This document shows positions 29,019 to 40,810 of a stretch of DNA of 64,000 nucleotides, in pieces (position 1 is the stretch's first letter; the number at the start of each line of letters is the position of its first letter). The DNA lies in the NCBI GenBank assembly GCA_023101885.1, contig JALPQD010000232.1:276618-340617 (forward strand), read 5' to 3'. The notes beneath the pieces are model-generated. The model made no database searches, was not told the origin of the DNA, and saw nothing but the letters and a program-made list of their open reading frames with translations. The translations under genes were made by a program, and so were the position numbers. Source of the stretch: Typhlomys cinereus (lineage: Eukaryota > Chordata > Mammalia > Rodentia > Platacanthomyidae).

Positions 29019-31603
29019 GAACAAGGGTAATTATGAAAAGGATGAACTCATGACTCAAAATGTGGGAGTCAAAGAGGTATAGTTGGGGAGCTTGATTTAG
29101 ATGGCAAGTATTCTAAAACTTTTTATAACTGCAGTGGTAACAAGATAGAGTCACCAGAGTGGCAGGACGGTAATAAGTGATAGATGCTAAGAAGTGATCA
29201 AAAGGTAGACAGTAGTAGAAGCATCAGAAGATATGTTCCTTGTGTGAAACGCAGTATTCTCTCATTATTTCCAAGCATTATGTGCTGTATCTTCGATTGC
29301 CGGAACCTGTTTATTTGTATGACTTGATTAAAATATGAATGTCATAACGGGTAAAACACTAAAACAACAGTGACCCAACAACGGCAGTGATGGCAAAGAA
29401 AGGTTAAGGCATGGTGCTTTATTCCATGGAGTGAAAGAGTAAAGGCATCATGGAGTGCTGCCCTCGATGATGTGAAACTTTGTTCACTGTGATTACTTTG
29501 GAAAATGCCACCATAGGAAAGCATTTTCTGGGTCCTCACATTTTTCAGACAGAATTCTATCAAAAACATCATTCTCACCTTAGCACATCTGCTGACACAT
29601 GCAAAATGATGGTGAACCATTGATATCAGGAAAATTTGATCCATGGAATCAATACAATGGAAGATTGCTTCTCTTAATACCCTTCTGTTTTTAAGCATTA
29701 AAATTTGCTCTTTTTTCATCATTTTGTTTTCCTATACCCCCAGCATCTGTTTTCTGATTAATTATTGTATGGTTTTATTATCTAATAAATATCTGTTGAG
29801 ATCTACTTACACTGACATCACTGAAGATTTGGCAGATTTAATGATTTAGCTAACAGTCTAATGCAGGAGATAGACCTTTATCATATTCAGGATATTATAA
29901 AAGCGATGAGCAGGAATAAAACCAATTGTAAATTTTGTGGGAGAGCTTTCTGAGGAAGCAACATATAGATTAGTTATAAAGAATAAATAGATATTAACCA
30001 AGAACAGTCAATATCTGAAAAATTAGGAAAACACATCAAGAAGAGAATCACTTCACGTTCTGAGCAGACTCATTCTGGAGAATTGAGAAATTAATATGAT
30101 CTAAAATTATCTTTCTACTGTCAAGAAAACAAGAATAACTACAGGAGACAACTATTTTCAGGTAGTATGCAGCAGGCAGCATAGGATTATAATCCACGAA
30201 AAAAGCATCACAAATGATGTAAAATCTATCAATCATTGGAGCTTTATCTATGGAGGTAATTTCTACTCTGAAGTAGAGAAACAGAAACTCTAATAGAGTT
30301 CAGCAATTTTTTTTCTGATATGAGTGAAAGAAGATCAAAATTTTAGACAGTCAGAGAATCTAGAATTACAGGGAGGGCAAGTAAAACCCCTCAGGCTACC
30401 AAGAATGAATATCAAGGCTAGAATGAAGTAGAAACTGGAAAGAAGAAACTAATAAGTCCTATAAATGACTGACAGGGAAACATAAGATTTAGAAGTCAGA
30501 AAGTGCAGCTTCAAGGAAGTTAATTGAAATGTAAAGATGTAGAGTATTACTGATGGTTGGGAAGGAAATATTGAAGTAGAAGATATGATAGAAGCAAAAA
30601 TGTGGGAGAACTGTAAGTCTGTGGGAGTAAGAGCCAGGAATTTGTGGAGTGACTGGCCTTGTAGAAACTGGAGTTACTGACCAGGGTATTATGGTTAAGG
30701 GTTTTCATGACCAGGCTAAAGAGATTTGAAGTACATTCTAAGAGCATTAGAGAGTCAGTGAAAGGCTTAAAAATGGGAAGCGCCATTCTGTTTATTCCTG
30801 GTATATTTCTTTTGCTATAATGGAGGTGAGAGTAGAAAGAGGAATTGCTAAGGAATCCACTACAGCTTTCTAAATGAAAACTGGAGTTTCAACTAGGCTG
30901 CCAGTAGAAGAGGAGAAAAGTGAATGGATTCCAAACTTATTATTCAGGTCAAAATAAATGTTGAACCTATACAACTGCCAATATTTGTAGATCAAAGAGA
31001 TCATGTATTGGCGAGTTTGTGTGATTCTGCCTAATAATAGAGATTAATATTTCACTAGATGTGGGAGAACAAAGGCAGGGTGTAAGGAATGATTCTGTTT
31101 TCTCACTTGAGGAACACAGGAGCCATTAAAATGGGAGAATGTTCGAGGTCAGGTAAGGTAATGATGGAGCTTTGTCATTCAGTTCCTCTCACCAGGAAGC
31201 AGTGCTATAGTTTTAGGAATTGCCCATCAGATCCAGGGATCATTAATGATAAGTCAAAGTCAGTTCTGGTTTTCTGGTTTACTTTCCAGTGCTTAGTTCC
31301 AGGTTTAGTTTGTCTGTATCTGTTCTGGACATCTCCCCCGAGTTAGTGAGTATGCACCTTAATACTGTGCAGTCAGATTAAAGGAAAGAGCTTAGTTCCA
31401 TTACTAGAGTCTTTAGTGATGAGAATTTCTATAATTTTCTGTTTTGATGAGGTGGACTCCCAGAAGTAGTAACAAATCAGGAATAATGAGTCAAAAGACT
31501 TGAATCCTTCAAGGCCATATTAATAAACTGCTTTGGGACATAGCAGTGAGCTCTTATATGAACAGTGGAATCTGATGATGAGACTCTATACATTTGCTTC
31601 ATT
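29019..31603. other. 2.6 kb without recognisable repeats or genes
   Basis: AT-rich. The largest open frame (29342-29722, minus, 126 codons) has no motif I recognise. Old, unrecognisable repeats may be present. Confidence 0.45.
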
Positions 31604-31617
31604 AAAAGCAATCTTAG

Positions 31618-31894
31618 AGGGGCTGGAGAGGTGGCTCAGGGGTTAAGCCTCTGCCTTGCAGGCGAAAAGTTCTGAATTCGGATCCTAGACCCCACGTATA
31701 GACGCCAGCGGAAGTGGGGGCGGCCTGTGTTTCCAGTCCTGGTAGGGTGGAGCCTGTGAATCCCGGGGCAGAGTAAACAAGGAAGAGGTGGAGGCGTCCA
31801 TGGTGGTTCCCGAATTCGCCCTGTGGTTCTACACACACATACATGCACACATGCATACACGCACAATTGAATAAATAATAAATAAAAAATTTAA
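31618..31894 (+). mobile_element. B2-superfamily SINE, young 'A' type, with TSD
   Basis: Head 'ggggctggagaggtggctca', complete body, A-rich tail with 'aataaataataaataaaaa'. TSD 'aaaagcaatcttag' at 31604-31617 and 31895-31908. Forms an inverted pair with the next SINE. Confidence 0.94.
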
Positions 31895-32078
31895 AAAAGC
31901 AATCTTAGGATCTCTACTCCCCCTCATCCATACATAAAGGATTCTCCTTTCTTTTCTCTTATGTGTTTCTTTCTGCAATTTTTAATGCCCACATTCAAAT
32001 CTCTAAAGCCCTTTCATAAGAAACTCTAACTTGGCTTCAAAAAAGATGTCAGCTATTTTTTATAACAAATATAATTTC

Positions 32079-32355
32079 TTTTTAAATTTTTTTATTATTT
32101 ATTCAATTGTGTGTGTGTATGTGTGTGTGTATGTGTGTGTGTGTGTAGAACCATGGGTGAATTCGGGAACCACCATGGACGCCTCCACCTCCTCGTTGTT
32201 TACTCTGCCCGGGGATTCACAGGCTCCGCCCTACCAGGACCGGAAACGCAGGCTGCCCCCGCTCCGCCCGGTGTCGTACGTGGGGTCTAGGATCCGAACT
32301 CAGGACCTTCCGCCTGCAAGGCAGAGGCTTAACTCCTCAGCCACCTCTCCAGCCC
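32079..32355 (-). mobile_element. B2-superfamily SINE, young 'A' type, with TSD
   Basis: Head at 32355, tail complement at 32079. TSD 'aatataatttc' at 32068-32078 and 32356-32366. Only 184 bp separate it from the opposite-strand copy at 31618-31894. Confidence 0.92.
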
Positions 32356-32366
32356 AATATAATTTC

Positions 32367-33371
32367 ATGTATAACTTTTCTTCTTTTATTAAGAGTATCA
32401 TTGAACATTTTTTCCATTAGATTCTCTTTTATATAGCTGGCCAAAAGATCATGAACTCCAAAATACTTCTCGTTTGGTACTACCACCTCAAAGAATATAT
32501 TCTGAGAATTTATCTTGTTATACTTAGTCATCTGCCTTTACCACTTAGTGATGTTGAATTATTATTAAATACAGATAATTTTTTGTTGCCTTGGTTTCCT
32601 AGCATAATGATAAAACTGTGTCCAAACCAAACTTTAAATAAAGGTTGCCAAGCTTTTTAACTTTATTCCCATTATTTAGGAATTAAGATTTCACTTGTTT
32701 CTTGATGGAAAGTGTACAGTTAAATTTGTAAGAGCTTCCTCCCTTCCTTTGCACAGCTCAGTCATGTTTGATTTGCCTTCTATTTAGTCTACCAAATGAG
32801 GGTTCTTAATTAATCTTAAGATGTTCATTTTTCTTTTGGAACAGAGAAACAAACAGTTTCATTTGGCTTTGGTTTTCAGAGTCTTGGTTTGCTTTATTCA
32901 TTTTTTTCTTCATGAAATTTAATAGACTAAAAACTCCATTAGTCTTATCTCTTATTTTTAGTAATGGGGGGCCCATACTCTGAATTTATAGTATTTTTAT
33001 AAATTTATTTACACATTATTTCTGAGATACATTTTTATATTACTGAAAGGTTTTCTGGAAGAACTATAGAAGCATGCTTTCTATAATACATATTTCAATC
33101 CCAACACCAAAGTCATTAGAAACATCAAGAATTCATCCTCCCCAGTTCCCAGCAATTCAAGATAGAATTTTATAAATCAATGGTTCTCTTTTAGCTTCAA
33201 ACAATGTGTAAATTAGACATAGTGGCAGCCTACTTCTGTTTATACTATATGTGTGCTCTTGTTTGATACTCTCTAATGATGTTATCTGCTTATATGTTCT
33301 CTGTGTGTGCATGTGTGTGTGTATGTGTGTGTGTGTGTAGGTTGAGGCATGGTGTTTTCCACCGAAACTTT
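32367..33371. other. AT-rich spacer with a short TG run
   Basis: A (TG)n stretch lies at 33301-33339. No gene recognised. Confidence 0.45.
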
Positions 33372-33385
33372 CCACCTTTCTTTTT

Positions 33386-33450
33386 ATTTATTTATTTTTA
33401 TTTTTATATATATATTCATTTCTTTTTTATTATTTATTCAATTGTGCAAG

Positions 33451-33481
<31 letters not shown>

Positions 33482-33517
33482 TGTGAAGGAGGAGGTGGAG
33501 GCGGTCCATAGTGGTTC
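33386..33517 (-). mobile_element. Truncated, internally inverted B2-like SINE with TSD
   Basis: 33386 to about 33485 is the complement of a SINE tail plus CA array ('tattcaattgtgcaagtgtg'). 33488-33517 ('ggaggtggaggcggtccata') is body sequence in the opposite, plus orientation. Both parts lie within one TSD, 'ccacctttcttttt' at 33372-33385 and 33518-33531, so they arrived as one inverted insert. Confidence 0.8.
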
Positions 33518-33531
33518 CCACCTTTCTTTTT

Positions 33532-34330
33532 GAGTTAAGGTGTCTCATTGAACCTGGAGCTCCTCAGTTGGTTAACAGGTTGACCAATTAGCTCAGAGGA
33601 TTCTCCTCTCTGTGCCCCAACTAGCAATAACCCCCCCACACACACAATTTTGCTCTTCTGTCCCTTTGTTTTTTAAAAGGTGTGTAGCTACTGGAACCAG
33701 GCCAGCCAATCTCTCCTCATCCTAAAGCTCAGGGAAAATTATGGAAGAGGGGGCGATAAGATTGTAAGAGCCTAAAGATGGGGAAGAGCAATGATATGCA
33801 AGATACTCCGTATAAGTTAGGGCTGAAGTAATCATAATAGGACTTTGCATGACCTGTGTAATGACCAATATATCATTGACCTCCCAAAGTCTAGCATGGA
33901 TCACAGGTACTAGGATGCTTAGAGGCAAGGGATTAACAGCCACAATAATGTTCCTCTACTAAAGGGGAAACACAAAAAAGAGCTCTAGGCAATGCCACTG
34001 AGTCTTTACACCTCATCAGAGAGGAGGACCCAGAGGGAAATTTAACATGCACACTAAAGAATGCTCCAGGGATAGGGGGAGGGGGCAGTGGGAGAAAGGG
34101 AGGGAGGGGGGATAGGAAAGGAAAAGGTGGAGAGGGAGCAAGGGGATCCAGGGAGGGGTAGAGGGAGGGAAGGGAATGGGGTACTTATCAACTTTGTATG
34201 AGTGGAAGAAATATATATATAAAGAAAGGTGTGTAGCTGAATAGCTCGAATTGATCTGAAACTCACTATGTAGCTCAGGTTGACCATATGCTTGCGGTTC
34301 TTGCCCACCCTTGATGTTATTCTTCATAGC
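33532..34330 (-). mobile_element. Old B4/B1-type SINE split by an L1 3' end
   Basis: 33532-33675 ('gttggttaacaggttgacca', 'agctcagagg') and 34239-34330 ('ctgaaactcactatgtagct' then 'caggttgacc') are two parts of an older minus-strand SINE. They become contiguous once the L1 fragment at 33690-34224 and one copy of its TSD are removed. Confidence 0.6.
33690..34224 (+). mobile_element. L1 3'UTR-only insertion with TSD
   Basis: Matches the 3'UTRs of L1-D and L1-E from 'ctggaaccaggccagcc' through the G-rich purine tract (34075-34170) to 'ctttgtatgagtgga'. TSD 'aaaggtgtgtagct' at 33676-33689 and 34225-34238. More diverged than L1-D/E, so older. Confidence 0.92.
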
Positions 34331-35017
34331 CGCCTAACATTAGTGTCACCAACAGAATCGCACTTTAGAAACAAGTCTTAAAGCACAGATGAAGTTGAAA
34401 ATACAGCAGTCGAAGTGTTTTCACTTCAGTTCTGCATGATTTAAGTACTAGTGATAAAGCGTTATCTAAAAAGTATAATACATTTATATAATAAGAGATG
34501 TTCCAACTCTAACTCTTCAGCAGGGGTTTTCTCTATATACTTACACCGCTGACTGTTATCCCGCCCAATAAATTCTTTCTCTGCATCTTCTGCAAGTTGT
34601 TCTAGCAGACAAGTAAAAGTTTTCTGAGAAAGTTCTAGAACTGGGATGCAACTTATCAGCCTTTGAGGTTTACATCATCCTTTGGTGTGTTGCCCAAGAA
34701 AATAAAGTTTGCTTCAAAAAACTAACTCAGCTTCCAAAACTGCAAAGGGGCACACACTGAGACTTGGTGCTTTCTGACAGCTTGACCAGACATAGTCCCC
34801 CACTCCAGAGACTCTGAGTTATATTAAGCTCTTTGATCCATGTGGAAAATTTTCTGTCTCAGACGTTCACAAACATGTACATCCCATGCTATTTGCCCTT
34901 TCTAGCTAAAGGGCAAGAATAACAGGTATCCATTCTTTTGGTACACTTCATTTCTTTCTTTTGGTTTTGTTTCAATTAGTTTGGGGTGTGTTTATTTGTT
35001 TTGTAATTTTCTTGTTG
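34331..35017. other. Spacer
   Basis: No feature recognised. Confidence 0.45.
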
Positions 35018-35112
35018 TTTCCTTTGAGACAGCGTCTCATTGTGAATCCCAGGCTAAATCTCCTGCCTCAGCGTCCAAATACTGGGATCACAGATGCAAG
35101 TCAGTACACCCA
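35018..35112 (-). mobile_element. B1-like SINE
   Basis: 'tttgagacagcgtctcattg', 'cccaggctaaatctcctgcc' and 'ccaaatactgggatcacaga' are the complement of B1/Alu. About 95 bp, diverged. Confidence 0.85.
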
Positions 35113-35354
35113 ATCTCTCACTGACTTTTAAAGAGCTCACTTTTATTTGGATGCTCCTTAGAAAAAATAAAAATGTGGCCGAGACCTATTTTTCTTTGAG
35201 CTCAGTCTCCCTTTTGTTATGTGAAGAGACTCAAAATTAGAATCACTGCAATATTTTACCACTCTGAATTTTCATTAAATACGTGTTCAGTTAAAAACCA
35301 ACAAATTACTTGATCTCCTTAAAAGTCACCACTTGAAATTTGCCGTTTTTCCTT

Positions 35355-35523
35355 TTTTTAAAAAATTTTTTTTATTCAATTGTGCATGTGTGCACATATG
35401 TGTGTGTGTGTGTGTGTGTATGTGTGTGTGTGTAGAACCGTGTGAGAATTCGGGAACCTCCTCCTCCTTGTTTATTCCCCCTCCCCCTTCCCCCTTCCCC
35501 TTCTCTCCTCCCCCCTCCCCCCT
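35355..35523 (-). mobile_element. Truncated B2-like SINE ending in a C-rich tract
   Basis: Tail complement and GT array (35355-35432), then 'agaattcgggaacctcctcc'. It skips about 15 bases present in full copies ('accatggacgcctcc') and then dissolves into a CCCT-rich run (35476-35520) in place of the 5' half. No TSD found. Confidence 0.75.
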
Positions 35524-36492
35524 ATATGGAATATAGCAAATGCCTACAGTCATAGTTCAGGTTTTCAGTAAATATCGGTTCTTTTCTGTTCCTTGTCTTC
35601 TCTATCAACGGTGAGATAATCTCGAACCTGAGTGTATTATGGTTGTATATGAAGACCTTGACCGTGGCTAAAGCATTGTTTGGCAAGGTAGAACTTTTGC
35701 TTTTGTGTGCTTTATTCTCAAATTTGCTTTGCAAACTCTCCTTATGGGAGACAACCCCCAGGTTTATTTTTATAAAGCCTTTTACTGTCTAGGTCACATT
35801 ATTTTCTCAATGCTATTATTCTTTTCATCTGAATTTCTCCCAACAAATTAGTCAGTCTCTTTACTGCAGCATTAAACTTGCAGCCATAGGACCACGTCAT
35901 ATACTTATGCATGCTCATGCTGGTCCTGAAATTTTGTACGGCATTTCTCTGTCATTGGAATTCTAATCCTTTTTCTAGACTTTGACTTAAGAAAGTCATT
36001 CCCTAATTTTTTTTCCTGTGTCTTACTTTATCTCAAAGCACATTTCAGTTTGGGCTAGCCATATTTCAAGTGTGATTAGCCATATGTGGCAATAAACTAT
36101 CATGTTAGACAGCACAGATCTAGTCTATGTGCTCTTAATCATTTCTAATCCTTTTTCACTTGGCCTTTATGTCACATGTTTAGAATTTTAGCTCTATAAC
36201 ATGACACCTTACATTCTGAAAACTTTTTATTTGTGAAGGACTTTCACATCATCTTCAATAATACCCATGGTAATTTCTATGAGAATAGAAGAAATTGTTG
36301 TTAATCACTTCAGAGATGATAAAACAGAAACATTTACCAAGACCAGGAATAACTTGTACTAAGTTTATCATTCCGACTTTTATTCCTACTTCTTATAAAA
36401 ATAGAAAAATATTGAAGCTTTTATCATCAAAGCCTTCAGCATTACTACTGGAAATCAAAAACTAAAATATACCTTTTTCTAATGTATGTTGC

Positions 36493-36493
<1 letters not shown>
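35524..36493. other. Spacer
   Basis: AT-rich; no feature recognised. Confidence 0.45.

Positions 36494-36539
<46 letters not shown>
36494..36539 (+). repeat. (CA)n microsatellite
   Basis: About 22 uninterrupted CA units, not attached to a SINE. Confidence 0.95.
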
Positions 36540-36541
<2 letters not shown>

Positions 36542-36699
36542 CAGTCAACTAAAAGCTTCTAAATAATAAAAACCTTAATAGATGAGATGATTGGAATTCT
36601 CTAAGTGACTATACCATATTATCCAGCAATCTCTGATTAAGCAATAAAATAAGAAGATTCTGTATACAACAGTAAGAAAAAGTTAAAGATCTAAGGAAT

Positions 36700-37300
36700 G
36701 TGTGGGAACAATATGTAGAAAACATTAAGTTTCTGAAAATTGTAAAAATGTCAGTTGTTTCTATTTGAATTTATGACTTTAATGCCAACCCAATAAAAAT
36801 TCTAAAGAACTTTTTCTAATGAGAAAATTTTAGATAAAATGCATCTAGAATGTAAACAAGTAAGGAAAACGTGGAAGATATAAATGCTTAGAACTTTTTT
36901 CTTAGTAATTTCATTTTTAGAAATGTGCTAAAATAAAACATAAAATTTGAGTGCAAACTTAAAAAAAAGCTATTCATTATTTGAAATATGGGGAAATTAT
37001 ATTCATTAAAATATTGCCCACCACATGGAAATGGTTAAATAAATTGTGGTTCATGCATATGATAGACTCTTAGGTATTCATGAAATGTCATGTTTATGAA
37101 GCATTTCTAATGATATGGAACTAAGTTCATGATGTAATGCGGTGTTTAAAAAAAAAGGAAGACATAATATGTTCAGCACGAGTCCATGCTAAAAATTCTC
37201 AGGTGACTTAAAAATTATAGCTGATATTTTTGTTTTCTATATTTTATGTGTTTCTAAGCTTTATAAGATGAAAAAACATTTTATAATTAAAAAAGAATAA
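36700..37300 (+). mobile_element. Ancient L1 (L1M-type) ORF2 3' remnant
   Basis: 'ccaacccaataaaaattct' and 'aatggttaaataaattgtgg', followed by 'tgatagactctta', 'taatgatatgg' and 'ttcatgatgtaatg', follow the order seen at the ORF2 3' end and 3'UTR of mammal-wide L1. No open frame remains. Confidence 0.6.
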
Positions 37301-37980
37301 AATGAGTTTTATCTTTATGAAAGAATGAATATTGTTCTTAACCAAGAAATATCCCTCACAGGGAGATGATGAGTTGAGGCAAAGATATTAAGCACACTCC
37401 AGTGGGGACCATTTCTATTCATTTTTCCTCCCTATATGACTTGTGCTGTTGGTAGGTCATCTGTGCAAAAAGTACTGATGGATAAACAGCACTGATTCCT
37501 ATTGTTTCTCACTAAACAGAACCTTTACCTTTATGGGTCAAGTGAGTGTTTATGTGTAATGCAAATCCCCTTGTCATGTGTCCATACTCCAATATGTTAG
37601 CGCCAACTTTTGTATTTTTAATAAGATCTTATCTCCCTCATAGTCCAGCAACTGCTGGAGCATTTAAAGACCATCCTGTTGTGTTTACAGCAGCACAGTC
37701 GGTTACCATGGAAAGAACTGAGCTGTCCCCAATCCCATAACAAATATGGGTTCAAAGCAGTTGATTTGGCTGAATTCGGAGCCTCTGTGAACCCTGGGAG
37801 TTCTGAGTTTCCAGTTTTCTTGAACTGCTGGAAGTTTGTTTGTTTATTGTTAGCAACATAAAACTCTGTTTAGTTTCATTTTTCTTTCATTTTTTTAAGA
37901 ACTTTTGTTTCTAAAAATTAAAAATTCTGCTTATACACCATGTTATCCTACTACAATAGACTTCTGCATGTTTTTAAAAC
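37301..37980. other. Spacer
   Basis: No feature recognised. Confidence 0.45.
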
Positions 37981-38100
37981 TATACATATATGGTTTTTAA
38001 ATATATACAGTCACATTTAAACATAATAATCTATAAAAAGTATGCATATATGGTTTTTAAATATATACAGTCACATTTAAACATAATAATCTATAAAAAG
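37981..38100 (+). repeat. 60-bp tandem duplication
   Basis: Positions 37981-38040 and 38041-38100 are identical except for one base (tatac versus tatgc at the fourth to fifth base). AT-rich unit. Confidence 0.97.
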
Positions 38101-40321
38101 TATACATATGTCCATATGCCTAAATATCATTAAATGAAAATAAGAAAGGCCTGTTCCGCATAATTGTGTCTAGAATTTATTAAGAATGATAGACAGTAGT
38201 TTTTTTTTTATTTTGACAGTTTTATTCAAGTGGAAAGGATACCACATGAATACTATTGAGAGTGGAAGGCACAGCTAATAATTAATCAGGGATGACCATA
38301 TGGAACAAAGTTGTTTTGATCAATGTGTGACTAAGGGTCATCCTACTTGGAAGATATTAGATGTATTTTGAGTCTAATATTTTTCAAATACTCATATGTT
38401 GAGGTCTCAACCCCTGTTATCTAAGAATGTAACTTTAGTTGGAAATAAGAGTTGTTGCAGATATAATTAGTTAAGATGAAGCGACACTCTGTGAAGATGA
38501 AAACAAAGAGCAAAGTGATACAGTCCAAGCCAAGGAAGCCCAGGATGGTCAGCAAACTCCAGGACAGCTGGGGGAAAAGTACTCTTCGTAGCTCTCAGAG
38601 AAACTACCTTCTTGATTTCAGACTTCTGGTCCTCAGCATTGTGAGACACTATGTTTCTTTGGTTCAAACCACTTAGTCTACAGTACTTTATTTATCATGA
38701 CGGAGAGATGGAAATGCATGCCAGAGTGCTTGTAGAGGAACACATGTAATGGTTAAGGTAATTCACCCTACAGAAAGACTGGGGAACAAAACACCAAGTT
38801 CTGACAAAGGATGGGGGAGGTCACTGACAATAAGGGTCCCTTAAAAGTCCCAAGAGGATTGTAGACTCTAGAATTGCTTCTACCAGTAGATGTAGCCAGA
38901 TAAATGCTCCCCACTTTAAGTTAAGTCTGCTCTGCTCCCAAACAGGAATGGAAAGGTTTAGATTCTAAAGAGGCTGAGTCAGAAAGGTTCTGAATTTGAG
39001 GCCCCTGGGCACAGAGTAGATAAAGAAGGCATGAGGGATAAGGGAAAGGAAACGAGGGGTGAGTTATGAATTCACGATCAGCCCTCTGTGTTGCTCAAGT
39101 TCAGAATGTAGTTAGTCTTAACTTCCACGTAAGTCACTGCAAGTGTTCGCCCTGCACACTGAATCATGTGAAGATACAGATGCATGTGCAGACAAAGATC
39201 TTGGTGACACCTGGTCATACTACAGGTGCTTCACAGAACTCTGATTCAGGTAATCAGCACATCATTCTTAAATGAATTAGTCAGTTAGCTCCAACTGGCA
39301 TTTGAGAAAAGCCTTCAACATGAAAGAGCCCAGAATAAACATTAAAATAGAGGACCTTGGAGAAATTGGGCATTGCAATAGGAGAAAACTTTTAAAAGGC
39401 AAATCACAATTAATACTTCTGTTTCCATGAAACAGGAGAGATATGTGAAAAGAATAAGAGCTCACTTTAATTAAAATATAATAGCTGAAATAAAGTATTC
39501 AATTAAAAAATATAGACACAAAGTGAAGTAATTCTTCTAAGAAGTAGCATTAAAGCACAAGATAGAAAATTCAAAAAGATGGGAAAATTAAACAATCCAA
39601 TACAAAAATAAACAAAAAATAAGTGCAAATTGTCTTCATGTATTTTTTAACTATGATTGAAACCAGGAGGCTTCCAAGTATCAAGTCATTGATCTAAAAT
39701 TACAAGAGACTTTAGAATATCAGCGATAGAAATGATTTCTTAAAAGTTTCCCCAAACAGAGGACTATATACAAAAGTTCAAGAACAAGAATATCAATGAG
39801 CTTTCCAATTCTATCACTGGAAGAGAATGATAACTTCATGAGCAATTACTTCATGTTTAGTTAAAATAATATTTTAACTTGAATTCGATACCCAGTGCAA
39901 TTGTCAATCAAGAGCAAGAGTTGAATAAATGTATTTTCATACATGTGAGATCTCAGGAAAGGTCATCTCTCATGCATTCTTTCTCAGGAAGCTCTTGAAG
40001 GATGTTATACCAAAATACAAAAGTATTCCAAGAAAAAAGACATGGAACATTGAAAAGAGCGGATCTAAAAATGCAGAGGTGCAAAAGGGAAGAACTAGGT
40101 CCAGGGCTACATGGGAGACCTCGTGAACAGCCAGGCAAACTGGAGCAGGCGAATGAAGAATATGTCCAGGGAAAGCACATTGAAGTGGACAGACAAGCAT
40201 CTAGTTTTGTTGTGGGAAATCATACTGAGGGCATTTTGCATAAGCATTGGAGCATAAGGGGGGATTTGCACTGTTGGGGGGGCATCACAGAAAAGTAAGC
40301 AAGTGAAAATATGAGGCAATT
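38101..40321. other. 2.2 kb spacer
   Basis: AT-rich, no gene. 39400-39900 has an A-rich texture that could be very old L1, but I cannot place it. Confidence 0.4.
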
Positions 40322-40598
40322 ATCAACTCATTTTCATGTGTGTACGTGCATGTCTGTGTGTATGCACATTCACATATGCATGGGCACATGCATATGGGGA
40401 ATATGCATGTACATGTATGTGCTGCTAGTGTGTAAGCCCCAAAGTTGATCCTGGAATCTTTCTCAATCATTCATGTACTTTATTAAGGTAGCTGAATCGA
40501 ATCCAGAGCTGCATTTATGAGGTTCTGAGGATACAAACTCTGATCTTTTGGGTTTCGTGGCAGGAACTTTAACTATTGAACTATTTCCTTGGTCAAGT
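40322..40598 (-). mobile_element. Old B4/B2-like SINE
   Basis: GT-rich 3' part (40336-40430), then 'gctgaatcgaatccagagct', 'gaggatacaaactctgatct' and 'gaactatttccttggtca', the decayed complement of a tRNA-like head. Confidence 0.6.
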
Positions 40599-40609
40599 AA
40601 AAAGTTATA

Positions 40610-40611
<2 letters not shown>

Positions 40612-40647
<36 letters not shown>
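40612..40647 (+). repeat. (TG)n microsatellite
   Basis: About 17 TG units. Confidence 0.93.
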
Positions 40648-40651
<4 letters not shown>

Positions 40652-40810
40652 TTAAGTAAAAAATATTTAGCTTCTGCAGTGTCTTTTCTTTTCTCTTTCA
40701 CATCTTTTATAAGGGAAAGTTTAAAGTTGGCAATATAATACTTTTTTCAGGAGCATGAAAACTTAGAAATTCAGACCCTGGATGGCAATCAGCTGTGTGT
40801 CATTACTCTA

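Noticed and set aside
29342..29722. 126-codon open frame on the minus strand in repeat-free DNA
   Set aside because: No recognisable domain, no splice context or supporting signal; length is compatible with chance.
32031..32420. 129-codon plus-strand frame, with similar ones at 16330-16665 and 28724-28981
   Set aside because: Each is antisense reading through an 'A'-type SINE; the shared peptide comes from repeat DNA.
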